IMG/VR virus record: IMGVR_UViG_3300032236_002285
Coordinates: 186,001-250,000 of that record
Source: a virus
Length of the DNA: 64,000 nt
Reading direction: 5' to 3' (one strand)
Positions 34,146-40,971 of the stretch are shown here, piece by piece. Under the pieces are notes generated by a model, which worked only from the letters and a program-made list of their open reading frames with translations, was not told where the DNA came from and did not search any database. The number at the start of each line of letters is the position of its first letter. Positions within the stretch are counted from its first letter, which is position 1. The position numbers and the translations under genes are program-made.

Positions 34146-34251
34146 AGTCAAGTGGCGAAAAGGCGAGACGCATAAGAGTTAATCTTTTGGGGTAGACCGA
34201 AGAACCGCGAAAAAGAAGGTTCCCATACAGGTTCGAGTCCTGTCTTGACTA
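34146..34251 (+). tRNA. Atypical tRNA, probably Leu(UAA), with 37-nt variable region
   Basis: Acceptor AGTCAAG/CTTGACT, D-stem GCG/CGC, T-arm ACAGG-TTCGAGT-CCTGT. Spacing from the D-arm puts the anticodon at TAA in loop GTTAATC; a T at position 37 is unusual. The variable region folds as GAACC/GGTTC with an 11-nt loop. It could contain a small insertion, so anticodon identity is uncertain. Confidence 0.6.
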
Positions 34252-34260
34252 CAAAAATAT

Positions 34261-34404
34261 GGAGAGAGTAGCTCAGTTGGTTAGAGCACGTATTCATTCT
34301 CTGACAAGGATTCTCTGATTATGGTCAACATAATTAGTAGTGATGTTAAGAGATACTTCGGTCTGTTAAACCCGTGGTCGTAGGTTCGAGTCCTACCTCT
34401 CTCC
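34261..34404 (+). tRNA. tRNA-Asn(GUU) with ~69-nt insertion between D-arm and anticodon
   Basis: The D-arm (GCTC/GAGC) and T-arm (GTAGG/CCTAC) are normal. The acceptor is 8 bp, with an extra G opposite C73 as in tRNA-His. Between GAGCACG (ends 34290) and GGTCTGTTAAACCC (starts 34360) lie ~69 extra bases. Removing them restores a perfect anticodon stem CGGGT/ACCCG. The insertion carries TCTCT/AGAGA and ends TACTTC, like two other genes here. Confidence 0.75.
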
Positions 34405-34432
34405 CAAATATTAGATTATTAAAAAAATAAAA

Positions 34433-35065
34433 ATGGAAATAAAATTAGAAAGTACTTACAAAGGAACAAGGATTCTTTTTAAGGACAGCGCTAAAAATAA
34501 AAGAAAGTTACTAAATAGCATGATTGATATTTTAGAATCATATGGTTATCAGGAAATAATGATACCTATTATTCAAAAACAAGAAACATTTCAGTCAAAA
34601 GTTGGTGATGAAAACAGAAATATGATGTTTAACTTCAAAGACAGAGGTGATAGAGATTTGTGTTTATCTCCAGAGTACACGGCAATTGTTCAACAATTAT
34701 CAAGTGATAAAATGAAATATGATAAAGATGTAAAAATGTTTTATATCGGTGAATGTTTCAGAGGAGAAAATACACAATCTGGAAGATGGAGACAATTTAC
34801 ACAATTTGGAGTTGAAGTTATAAATCCAAGTAAAGATTATACTGATGAAATGGTTGAAATTGCCAGTAAACTAATTGAGTTAGTTACAAAAAATTATGAA
34901 GTAAATCTGGAAACTACAAGAGGACTTGACTACTACAAAGGTGGAAAAGGATTTGAAATTGCTTGTCCCGAATTAGGATCATCTAAGCAAATTTGTGGAG
35001 GTGGTTCATATGATGGTGGTATTGGATTTGCTGTTGGTGTAGATAGATTACTATTATGTAAATAA
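34433..35065 (+). CDS. Miniature histidyl-tRNA-synthetase-like protein, 210 aa
   Basis: Class II HisRS core motifs are present in order: motif 1 region (KRKLLNSMIDILESYGYQEI), ATP/amino-acid segment (LCLSPEYTAIVQQL), motif 2 (IGECFRGENTQSGRWRQFTQ), the His-specific RGLDYYKGGKGFE, and motif 3 (GGSYDGGIGFAVGVDRLLL). Normal HisRS has ~420 aa. The insertion domain between motif 2 and RGLDYY and the whole C-terminal anticodon-binding domain are missing. It lies in the array with two tRNA-His and may charge them, bind His like HisZ, or sense tRNA (inference). Confidence 0.85.
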   Translation: MEIKLESTYKGTRILFKDSAKNKRKLLNSMIDILESYGYQEIMIPIIQKQETFQSKVGDENRNMMFNFKDRGDRDLCLSPEYTAIVQQLSSDKMKYDKDVKMFYIGECFRGENTQSGRWRQFTQFGVEVINPSKDYTDEMVEIASKLIELVTKNYEVNLETTRGLDYYKGGKGFEIACPELGSSKQICGGGSYDGGIGFAVGVDRLLLCK

Positions 35066-35074
35066 AAATAAATT

Positions 35075-35202
35075 GGGGATGTAGCTCAGTGGTAGAGAAA
35101 ACTATCTCTTTTGAAAATTTACCTCATAAGAGTGTTGATTGAGAGAGTTACTTCGTATATTTTGAAATTATAAGGTCGTGGGTTCGAATCCCACCATCCC
35201 CA
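35075..35202 (+). tRNA. tRNA with ~65-nt insertion before the anticodon arm (identity uncertain)
   Basis: Acceptor GGGGATG/CATCCCC, T-arm GTGGG-TTCGAAT-CCCAC and D-loop AGTGGTA are clear. After the D-arm (~35098) an insertion runs to ~35154. It contains AACT-AT-CTCT pairing AGAG-AGTT and ends TACTTC. The following anticodon arm TATAT-TTTGAAA-TTATA reads UGA (Ser); GAA or U-U-G readings are possible with other registers. Confidence 0.6.
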
Positions 35203-35211
35203 CAAAAAAGA

Positions 35212-35243
35212 TTTGGTAAATCAATAAAAAAGATTTACTTTTG
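35212..35243 (+). promoter_or_regulatory. Promoter of tRNA block 2 (Ser/Arg)
   Basis: TTTGGT at 35212-35217 and TACTTTTG at 35236-35243, then TTAATATATA at ~35264 before the leader ATG. Confidence 0.75.
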
Positions 35244-35281
35244 TAAAAACAAAGAAAAGAAAATTAATATATAATAAAGTT

Positions 35282-35359
35282 ATGAAAACAATTATGCTTA
35301 CATCGAAGTCGTCAAGTAGTCGCTCGTCAAAACCGAGTGAGGTTCGATCGTATTCATAA
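35282..35359 (+). CDS. Leader peptide 2 (Ser-rich, 25 aa)
   Basis: The peptide includes SKSSSSRSSKPSEVRSYS: ten Ser and two Arg in 25 codons. The next genes are tRNA-Arg(ACG) and four tRNA-Ser. Its codons (TCG, TCA, AGT, CGC, CGA) are ones read by those tRNAs, and TCG, CGC and CGA look rare in neighbouring genes. AGGTTCGA (35340-35347) late in the frame can pair with TCGAACTT (35389-35396), the terminator's 5' arm, with one G-T pair. Stalling in the Ser run would favour this antiterminator. Confidence 0.78.
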   Translation: MKTIMLTSKSSSSRSSKPSEVRSYS

Positions 35360-35382
35360 TATTCGTATAAAGATATTTTATG

Positions 35383-35417
35383 AAACCCTCGAACTTAATG
35401 TTTGAGGGTTTTTTTGT
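35383..35417 (+). terminator. Attenuator terminator of tRNA block 2
   Basis: Stem AACCCTC-GAAC/GTTT-GAGGGTT followed by TTTTT, between leader 2 and tRNA-Arg. Confidence 0.87.
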
Positions 35418-35426
35418 TTTATATAT

Positions 35427-35501
35427 GGTTCTATAGTTTAAATGGATAAAACACTCGGCTACGAACCGAGAGACGTGAAGGTTCGAATCCTTCTGGAACT
35501 A
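35427..35501 (+). tRNA. tRNA-Arg(ACG)
   Basis: Acceptor GGTTCTA/TGGAACT with two G-T pairs, anticodon stem-loop CTCGG-CTACGAA-CCGAG, T-loop TTCGAAT. Confidence 0.9.
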
Positions 35502-35507
35502 CAAATT

Positions 35508-35598
35508 GGAGAAGTCAACCGAAATTGGTATCGGCCTAGTCTTGAAAACTAGTCATCGGCGATGAGTTGGTGTGTCGGTTCGAGTCCGACCTTCTCCG
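35508..35598 (+). tRNA. tRNA-Ser(UGA)
   Basis: Acceptor GGAGAAG/CTTCTCC, G73, anticodon loop CTTGAAA, long variable arm as expected for Ser. Confidence 0.92.
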
Positions 35599-35603
35599 CA
35601 ACC

Positions 35604-35689
35604 GGAAGGAGTCCGAATGGACGAGGAACTTGTCTTGAAAACAAGCGGCTGTAAAAGGTTTGGGGGTTCGATTCCCTCTTCTTCCGCCA
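35604..35689 (+). tRNA. tRNA-Ser(UGA), second copy, CCA encoded
   Basis: Acceptor GGAAGGA/TTCTTCC, G73 and encoded CCA, anticodon loop CTTGAAA, class II variable arm. Confidence 0.88.
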
Positions 35690-35691
35690 AT

Positions 35692-35777
35692 GGAGAGTAA
35701 AGTAGCCAGGGTGCTACCACCGCCTGCTAAGCGAGTGGCCCATTAATTTGGGTGTGATTCGAGTTCACTGCTCTCCG
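35692..35777 (+). tRNA. tRNA-Ser(GCU)
   Basis: Acceptor GGAGAGT/GCTCTCC, G73, anticodon loop CTGCTAA, class II variable arm CCCATTAATTTGGG. Confidence 0.87.
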
Positions 35778-35789
35778 CAAAAGATAACT

Positions 35790-35876
35790 GGAGAGTTGTC
35801 CGAGTGGTTTATGGAGCACGCTTGGAAAGCGTGTGTACTCGAAAGGGTACCGAAGGTTCGAATCCTTCACTCTCCG
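35790..35876 (+). tRNA. tRNA-Ser(GGA)
   Basis: Acceptor GGAGAGT/ACTCTCC, G73, anticodon stem-loop ACGCT-TGGAAAG-CGT region reading GGA, variable arm TACTC-GAAA-GGGTA. Confidence 0.9.
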
Positions 35877-35891
35877 CAAAAAAATTATATT

Positions 35892-36194
35892 ATGGATACA
35901 AGATATTTGACAAGACCAACATCATTTGAAACTACATTAGCTATTCTACAAGAATTGCTAAGTGAAAGATTATCACCGGAATGGAGGAGAATTTGGGTGC
36001 AAGGGTCTAATTCTGGTAGAACAAGATTCTGCTTTACTATATTTCCCAATACTGGAACATATACGATGAGATTTCATGATGTTGGTTCGTTTAGACAATT
36101 TAGAACCGATGGTGAATTAGAATCTGAATTTGAGCTATTAAATAGATTTATTACTTCTTTATCTGAAGGTGTATTAAAAGACATAATTATCTGA
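35892..36194 (+). CDS. Hypothetical protein, 100 aa
   Basis: The start was set at MDTRYLTRPTSFETTLAILQ, after the last tRNA-Ser; the longer frame from 35748 would run through two tRNAs. The middle is beta-rich (TRFCFTIFPNTGTYTMRFHD) and the C-terminus helical. It should be co-transcribed with tRNA block 2. I do not recognise a family. Confidence 0.65.
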   Translation: MDTRYLTRPTSFETTLAILQELLSERLSPEWRRIWVQGSNSGRTRFCFTIFPNTGTYTMRFHDVGSFRQFRTDGELESEFELLNRFITSLSEGVLKDIII

Positions 36195-36201
36195 AATTAA
36201 G

Positions 36202-36256
36202 AAAGGCTTTACTAATATATAGATTTATGAAAATTTTATCTATTTTAGTAAAGCCT
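36202..36256. terminator. Inverted repeat between convergent genes
   Basis: AAAGGCTTTACTA and TAGTAAAGCCTTT form a 13-bp stem around a ~30-base loop that contains TAATATATAG. It probably ends the tRNA-block-2 transcript. Confidence 0.55.
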
Positions 36257-36292
36257 TTAATTATGTATGTTAATTGGAGAATTAAATCTAGG

Positions 36293-37801
36293 TTAACTAA
36301 CCATTGATATCATAAACCAAGATCCTCCTCCATTTTTAAGAATTGTTATTGAACCATAATTACTATTTATGGTTTTTGCACCAGTTGAACCATCAATAGT
36401 TTCACCTAAATGTGGAGTTATAGTAATATTATTAGAACTTGCATTACCCGCTTCGTCTTTTATAATAACTATTTTACCATCTGTTAAAGTAGCAACACTT
36501 GCTAATGTTATACTAACAGATGTAGCAGTAGTATCTACCGGCCAATACTCTGGTTGAATTGATGGTAGTGCTAGAGGTGTTAATATAAAGCCAGATGGTG
36601 CTGAGATTGATGGATTAACAATAGGTCCGCCACTAACACCTGAAACACCTGAAGTACCGGATGAACCAGATGATCCGGAAACACCAGTTGATCCAATTTT
36701 ACCATCGTAATTCCAACTTATAGTATAAATATCTTCATCTATCAAAGTTACATTTGCTGGAGTAACCGATGATGCTGAACCTGATATTGTAAGATATGAA
36801 TAACCACCTGATACATTTTTAGCAACACTACCTCCTGTATTTTTGTTAATGGTATAGATACCTATAGGATCATTTGCTCCAAATCTTTTCAATTGAATAT
36901 AAGCCACTCTTCCTCTAAAAACTTGGTTGTATAAATCATCTAATAAATAATAATAGTCTGTTCCAACATAATCAAGTTGACCTATTGTTATTTGAGTTAA
37001 TGTTGTTACGTCAGTTGTATCAGTGTGAAAATGGTTAGGGTTATAAAGAGAACTTGAATACTTCCATCTACCTGAAAGTGCAGCACCATCATTACCACTT
37101 ACTCCTGATGAACCGGATGAACCCGATACACCACTTGTGCCTGAACTACCTGATGTGCCTGAACTACCAGATGAACCTGATGAACCTGATGAGCCAGACT
37201 GACCCATAGTTACCCAACTAATTGAATAGTTTTTACCACCTATTGCCATTCCATTTGATGAAACCTTAGTACAGTTAAAATTCCAAGAAGAACCCATATC
37301 TAAACCATTATTAACTTGGTAAATAACATAGTTATTAGCAGCATCGATCTGAGTTATCTTCATATATCCTTGATTTGGATAAGAAGTTAAAAAACTTCCT
37401 AAAGATGCTAACCAACTTGTGGCATCACCGCTTTCACTATAATAGTTTATATTAACATTATTACTTACTTGAGAAAAATCTGTATTACCTAAATTATATT
37501 GACCATTAATAGAATTGCTACCATAAACCCATCTTAGTGTATTAGAGCCATCAGCGCCACTTAAACCCGAAGTTCCTGATGAACCATTAGGACCAGTAGC
37601 ACCAACATGACCTGAGGTACCTGATGAACCTGATGAGCCAGATGACCCACTTCCACCACCACCTGAACCTATTACGGTAACATTACCTGATGTATCTTTT
37701 TGTTTAAGTACTCCGTCTAGATCTAGACCCATTAAAATACCTGATGACGGAGTTGCTGCTCCGGACATATCAATATAAGTAGAAAGTGAAATTAAACTCA
37801 T
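36293..37801 (-). CDS. Collagen-like tail-fibre protein, 502 aa
   Basis: Three blocks of Gly-x-y-type repeats (GSSGSSGSSGTSG; GSSGTSGVSGSSGSS) separate globular beta domains, as in trimeric phage fibres. The N-terminus MSLISLSTYIDMSGAATPSS may attach to the tail. The C-terminal domain (IVIIKDEAGNASSNNITITP) ends ILKNGGGSWFMISMVS, a common phage fibre-tip ending. AATATATAG lies upstream of ATG. Likely a receptor-binding or accessory fibre. Confidence 0.8.
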   Translation of the reverse strand: MSLISLSTYIDMSGAATPSSGILMGLDLDGVLKQKDTSGNVTVIGSGGGGSGSSGSSGSSGTSGHVGATGPNGSSGTSGLSGADGSNTLRWVYGSNSINGQYNLGNTDFSQVSNNVNINYYSESGDATSWLASLGSFLTSYPNQGYMKITQIDAANNYVIYQVNNGLDMGSSWNFNCTKVSSNGMAIGGKNYSISWVTMGQSGSSGSSGSSGSSGTSGSSGTSGVSGSSGSSGVSGNDGAALSGRWKYSSSLYNPNHFHTDTTDVTTLTQITIGQLDYVGTDYYYLLDDLYNQVFRGRVAYIQLKRFGANDPIGIYTINKNTGGSVAKNVSGGYSYLTISGSASSVTPANVTLIDEDIYTISWNYDGKIGSTGVSGSSGSSGTSGVSGVSGGPIVNPSISAPSGFILTPLALPSIQPEYWPVDTTATSVSITLASVATLTDGKIVIIKDEAGNASSNNITITPHLGETIDGSTGAKTINSNYGSITILKNGGGSWFMISMVS

Positions 37802-37870
37802 CTATAATAATTTTTTTTATTACTCTATATATTATTTTGTTAAATGGCTTTTATATTTTATATTTGTGGT

Positions 37871-38272
37871 ATGGGACATTGTATATCAGTATATCTAATG
37901 AATAAATCAGAGTTAAGAGACGAAAAGATTAGCTCTATACTAGATAATAAAGAAAAAAGTAAACAAATAAAATGGACTGAGCTACCAAAAGGTATTTTAG
38001 CAACTACTTATATTCCTAATGTAAGAGAGTTTGGTAAAGATAAAACAATTGCTAAAATATCAACTGACTACTTTGGTGGTAGTGGTTACCAAGAAGCAAA
38101 ATTATTTATTAATAATAAAAAAGTCTATAACGAATCGGATGAACAAGTAAATTTTGGTATCCGCCCAATCAATGATGTATTGAAAATGATGGGTATTGTT
38201 GCAAATAGTGGCATGGATGAATTTGATACAATCAACCTAAGTAATTACAGAAGTAACGAAGATTTCAAATGA
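37871..38272 (+). CDS. Hypothetical protein, 133 aa
   Basis: The start was set at MGHCISVYLMNKSELRDEKI because TATATTTG (about 37858-37866), a -7 box, lies just upstream; the frame from 37844 would include the promoter. The family is conserved in Bacteroidetes phages as far as I recall, without known function. Its stop overlaps the start of the small membrane protein gene (ATGA). Confidence 0.65.
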   Translation: MGHCISVYLMNKSELRDEKISSILDNKEKSKQIKWTELPKGILATTYIPNVREFGKDKTIAKISTDYFGGSGYQEAKLFINNKKVYNESDEQVNFGIRPINDVLKMMGIVANSGMDEFDTINLSNYRSNEDFK

Positions 38273-38436
38273 AAATAAAATTAATCCTAGCAATACCAAT
38301 GCTTCTTTTAGCTACTCTAATATTTAATGAGGTTATCAACAAAGATTATGATATTTGGTATAAAATAATAATTTCAATATTTGGTGCATTTTTTATCTAT
38401 GAACCAATTAGAATTCTTTTACATAAAACAAAGTAA
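38269..38436 (+). CDS. Small two-helix membrane protein, 55 aa
   Basis: Two hydrophobic segments (LILAIPMLLLATLIF and WYKIIISIFGAFFIYEPI) are joined by a short polar loop and end in a basic tail (LLHKTK). It overlaps the previous gene by 4 bases, so the two are probably translated together. Size and topology would suit a holin or an exclusion protein, but there is no specific evidence for either. Confidence 0.6.
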   Translation: MKIKLILAIPMLLLATLIFNEVINKDYDIWYKIIISIFGAFFIYEPIRILLHKTK

Positions 38437-38445
38437 ATTAGTAAT

Positions 38446-39516
38446 ATGAAAATAAACGAGCAGTTTTTAGAGAGCTATCTTAATAGCAATTCACCAACCG
38501 GATTTGAATACGAGTTAGGTGGTCAAAAAGTTTGGATGGACTACGTTTCCAAATTTGTAAATAAAGTAGAAATTGATAACTACGGCACCGCCTACGGTGT
38601 TATGGGTAATATGGACTCTAAGTTCAAAGTAGTTATTGAAGCTCACTCTGATGAAATTAGTTGGTTTGTAAACTATATTGATTCAAAAGGCTACATCAAA
38701 GTAATCAAAAACGGTGGTTCTGATGCCCAAATTGCTCCTTCTATGAGAGTTAATCTTTGGGGAAGTAAAGGACCAGTTAGTGGTGTATTTGGACACCCAG
38801 CAATTCACATTCATTATCGCAAAGACAAAGTAGATTTAGATTCTATCTTTATTGACGTTGGTGCTTCATCTAAAGAAGAAGTTTTAGAAATGGGTATCAA
38901 TGTTGGTACCGTTGCTACTTTCCAAGACCAATTCATGAAGTTAGGTACAAGTTATTACACTGGTCGTGCTTTAGACAACCGTATTGGTGGATTTATGATT
39001 GCTGAAGTAGCTCGTAGATTAAAAGAAAAAGGTAAAGAATTACCTTACCAATTATATGTTGTTAACTCAGTTCAAGAAGAAATTGGTTTAAGAGGCGCTG
39101 AAATGATTGCTAACACAATCAAACCTAATGTGGCTATCGTAACGGATGTTTGTCATGAAACTTCTTCTCCTTGTTATACCGCTTCTAAAGAAGGTGAACA
39201 CGTTGCTGGTCAAGGTGGTGTTATCACAAGAGCACCGGCTGTTCATAACAAATTAAGACAATTAGTAATTGATACAGCAACTAAGAAAGAAATTCCTTTC
39301 CAATTGGCGGCTTCTTCTCGTTCTACTGGAACCGATACAGATGCTTTTGCTTATTCAAATGGTGGAGTTCCTTCAGTTTTAATTTCACTTCCTCTAAAAT
39401 ATATGCACACAACGTGTGAGACCGTCCACAAAGACGATGTTGAAAATGTGATTAAGTTAATCTACAATACTCTCTTAAAGATTGAAGAAAATCACAATTT
39501 TAAGTATAATGCTTAA
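38446..39516 (+). CDS. M42-family metallo-aminopeptidase
   Basis: 356 aa, the full family length. Dizinc ligands and catalytic residues are in place: AHSDE (H67, D69), RALDNRIGG (D177), QEEIGLRGA (E211 catalytic, E212), TDVCH (D234) and a late His in HTTCETVHKDD. M42 enzymes (TET/FrvX type) form 12-subunit tetrahedral shells that trim peptides. With M16 and M28 enzymes this phage could recycle amino acids from host protein (inference). A terminator follows. Confidence 0.92.
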   Translation: MKINEQFLESYLNSNSPTGFEYELGGQKVWMDYVSKFVNKVEIDNYGTAYGVMGNMDSKFKVVIEAHSDEISWFVNYIDSKGYIKVIKNGGSDAQIAPSMRVNLWGSKGPVSGVFGHPAIHIHYRKDKVDLDSIFIDVGASSKEEVLEMGINVGTVATFQDQFMKLGTSYYTGRALDNRIGGFMIAEVARRLKEKGKELPYQLYVVNSVQEEIGLRGAEMIANTIKPNVAIVTDVCHETSSPCYTASKEGEHVAGQGGVITRAPAVHNKLRQLVIDTATKKEIPFQLAASSRSTGTDTDAFAYSNGGVPSVLISLPLKYMHTTCETVHKDDVENVIKLIYNTLLKIEENHNFKYNA

Positions 39517-39520
39517 AAAG

Positions 39521-39550
39521 AAAAACCCACTCAACTGAGTGGGTTTTTTA
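39521..39550. terminator. Intrinsic terminator after the M42 gene
   Basis: AACCCACTCA/TGAGTGGGTT followed by TTTTT, between convergent genes. Confidence 0.9.
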
Positions 39551-39916
39551 TTAGTATTTAGGTATTTTCATATCTGTTGTAATTTCAATTCTGAAACCAA
39601 ATCCAGTATCATCATCTGAACTATATTTTACTTCAGAGTCGTAACCTCTATTACCATCAAAAGTCATAGGTTTTGGACCATTCATTCTAGCTTTTTTTCT
39701 CATTTCTTCTTCTCTCAACTTGGCTTCTTCTTGAGCAACCATTTCTTCAAATGTTAATCCAGGATTTGAAGGTTGTTGAGGTTCTTCTCTAGTTGAAAAT
39801 TGTTGAGGTTGATGTCCATATTTACGAAGTAGTTGTTCAGCCTCCCAACTATCAATATTAACTGGTGAAGTTTGTTCTTCTTGACTTTGTATAATTCTTA
39901 CTTCTGGTCTGTTCAT
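39551..39916 (-). CDS. Hypothetical Gln/Glu-rich protein, 121 aa
   Basis: Low-complexity Gln/Pro/Glu N-terminal half (FSTREEPQQPSNPGL), a charged helix (EEMVAQEEAKLREEEMRKKA) and an acidic end. It is probably disordered. It follows the 143-aa CTS-bearing gene by 4 bases on the same strand. Function unknown. Confidence 0.6.
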   Translation of the reverse strand: MNRPEVRIIQSQEEQTSPVNIDSWEAEQLLRKYGHQPQQFSTREEPQQPSNPGLTFEEMVAQEEAKLREEEMRKKARMNGPKPMTFDGNRGYDSEVKYSSDDDTGFGFRIEITTDMKIPKY

Positions 39917-39920
39917 AAAA

Positions 39921-40352
39921 TTAATTTATTTTATCTAAATATATTTCATTTCCATATCTATCTAATTCCCAACCCTCTATTGGGTTGTTTTGTAAATATC
40001 GGTAATATATTTTTGTTCTTTGATGTAGTGCATCTTTTTCAGTTCCTTTACCTAAGCCTTTAATAGTTATCATCTGACACCAATCATTCTTACTAATAAA
40101 GTCGGGTAGAATACCATCAAAGATAGTTTTTAATAATCTGAATATATTTGTTTGTACTACTTTGAAAGTCCATTCTTCACCTTCTTTAACACGATAAAGT
40201 ATTTCTGCTTCACCTTCTGGTTTTCTATCTATTTCAACTCTGAATTCATTTTGACCATCTGAGAAAAAATAATAGTAGGTAGCACCTTCGTGACCACCGT
40301 ATTCAAATGTGTAAAACTCAATAGATTCAAATATAGATTTGATGTATTTCAT
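39921..40352 (-). CDS. CTS-bearing hypothetical protein, 143 aa
   Basis: It opens MKYIKSIFESIEFYTFEYGG: MKYIKSIFE|S is the short form of the shared N-terminal peptide. The rest is a small alpha/beta protein (ATYYYFFSDGQNEFRVEIDR) with no known domain. TTAATATATAC lies 4 bases before ATG, as for the other members. Predicted to be a processed head-internal protein. Confidence 0.6.
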   Translation of the reverse strand: MKYIKSIFESIEFYTFEYGGHEGATYYYFFSDGQNEFRVEIDRKPEGEAEILYRVKEGEEWTFKVVQTNIFRLLKTIFDGILPDFISKNDWCQMITIKGLGKGTEKDALHQRTKIYYRYLQNNPIEGWELDRYGNEIYLDKIN

Positions 40353-40408
40353 AGTGTATATATTAAAACTTTTGTTATTATTAAAGTATAAAATAATAAA
40401 ATATAATT

Positions 40409-40963
40409 ATGGCACATAAAGCACAACAAGATTTTTTTGAAAGCGTCAGAGTTAAATTTCCTGAGTATTTTACCGATGTTAAAGTTTTGGATATTGGTTC
40501 TTTAGATATAAATGGTAATACTAGACACTTTTTAAAACAACCTTACTACTACACTGGTTTGGATTTAGATAATGGTCCTAATGTTGATGTAGTTTGCCCA
40601 GCACATTTATATGATTGTGGATTTCAATTTGATTTAATTATGTCAGGTGAATGCTTTGAACATGATATGTTTTATCCAAAGTCAATAAAAAATCTTGTAC
40701 GTCTTTTAAGAAGTGGAGGATTATTTGTTTTTACTTGTGCGTCCACAGATAGACCAGAACATGGAACTTTAAGAACATCACCAGAGAATGCTCCATTTTT
40801 AGAAAAGTATGGAGAAGAGTGGTGTAGTTATTACAAAAACTTAACAGAGTCTGATATTAGAGAAGTGATTAATATTGAAGAAACTTTTAGTGATTTTTAT
40901 TTTCAAGAATCATTTTCTGGATACATTGGTAATGACTTATACTTTTGGGGTATAAAAAAATAA
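40409..40963 (+). CDS. SAM-dependent methyltransferase (class I)
   Basis: 184 aa with the Rossmann motif VKVLDIGSLDINGNTRHFL (motif I), the acidic end of strand 2 (GLDLDNGPNVDVVC), and FDLIMSGECFEHD (motif IV region) followed by LLRSGGLFVFTCAS. It stands first in a block with three sugar-transfer genes and probably methylates a sugar or lipid-linked precursor (inference). Confidence 0.82.
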   Translation: MAHKAQQDFFESVRVKFPEYFTDVKVLDIGSLDINGNTRHFLKQPYYYTGLDLDNGPNVDVVCPAHLYDCGFQFDLIMSGECFEHDMFYPKSIKNLVRLLRSGGLFVFTCASTDRPEHGTLRTSPENAPFLEKYGEEWCSYYKNLTESDIREVINIEETFSDFYFQESFSGYIGNDLYFWGIKK

Positions 40964-40971
40964 AATATTAA

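Noticed and set aside
34291-34359. Group I intron in tRNA-Asn
   Set aside because: At ~69 nt it is far below the minimum size for a group I intron and lacks the conserved core.
36228-36308. A 26-codon frame MKILSILVKPLIMYVNWRIK after a TAATATATAG motif
   Set aside because: It lies in the loop and arm of an inverted repeat and runs into the 3' end of the convergent fibre gene; no tRNA follows, so it is not counted as a leader.
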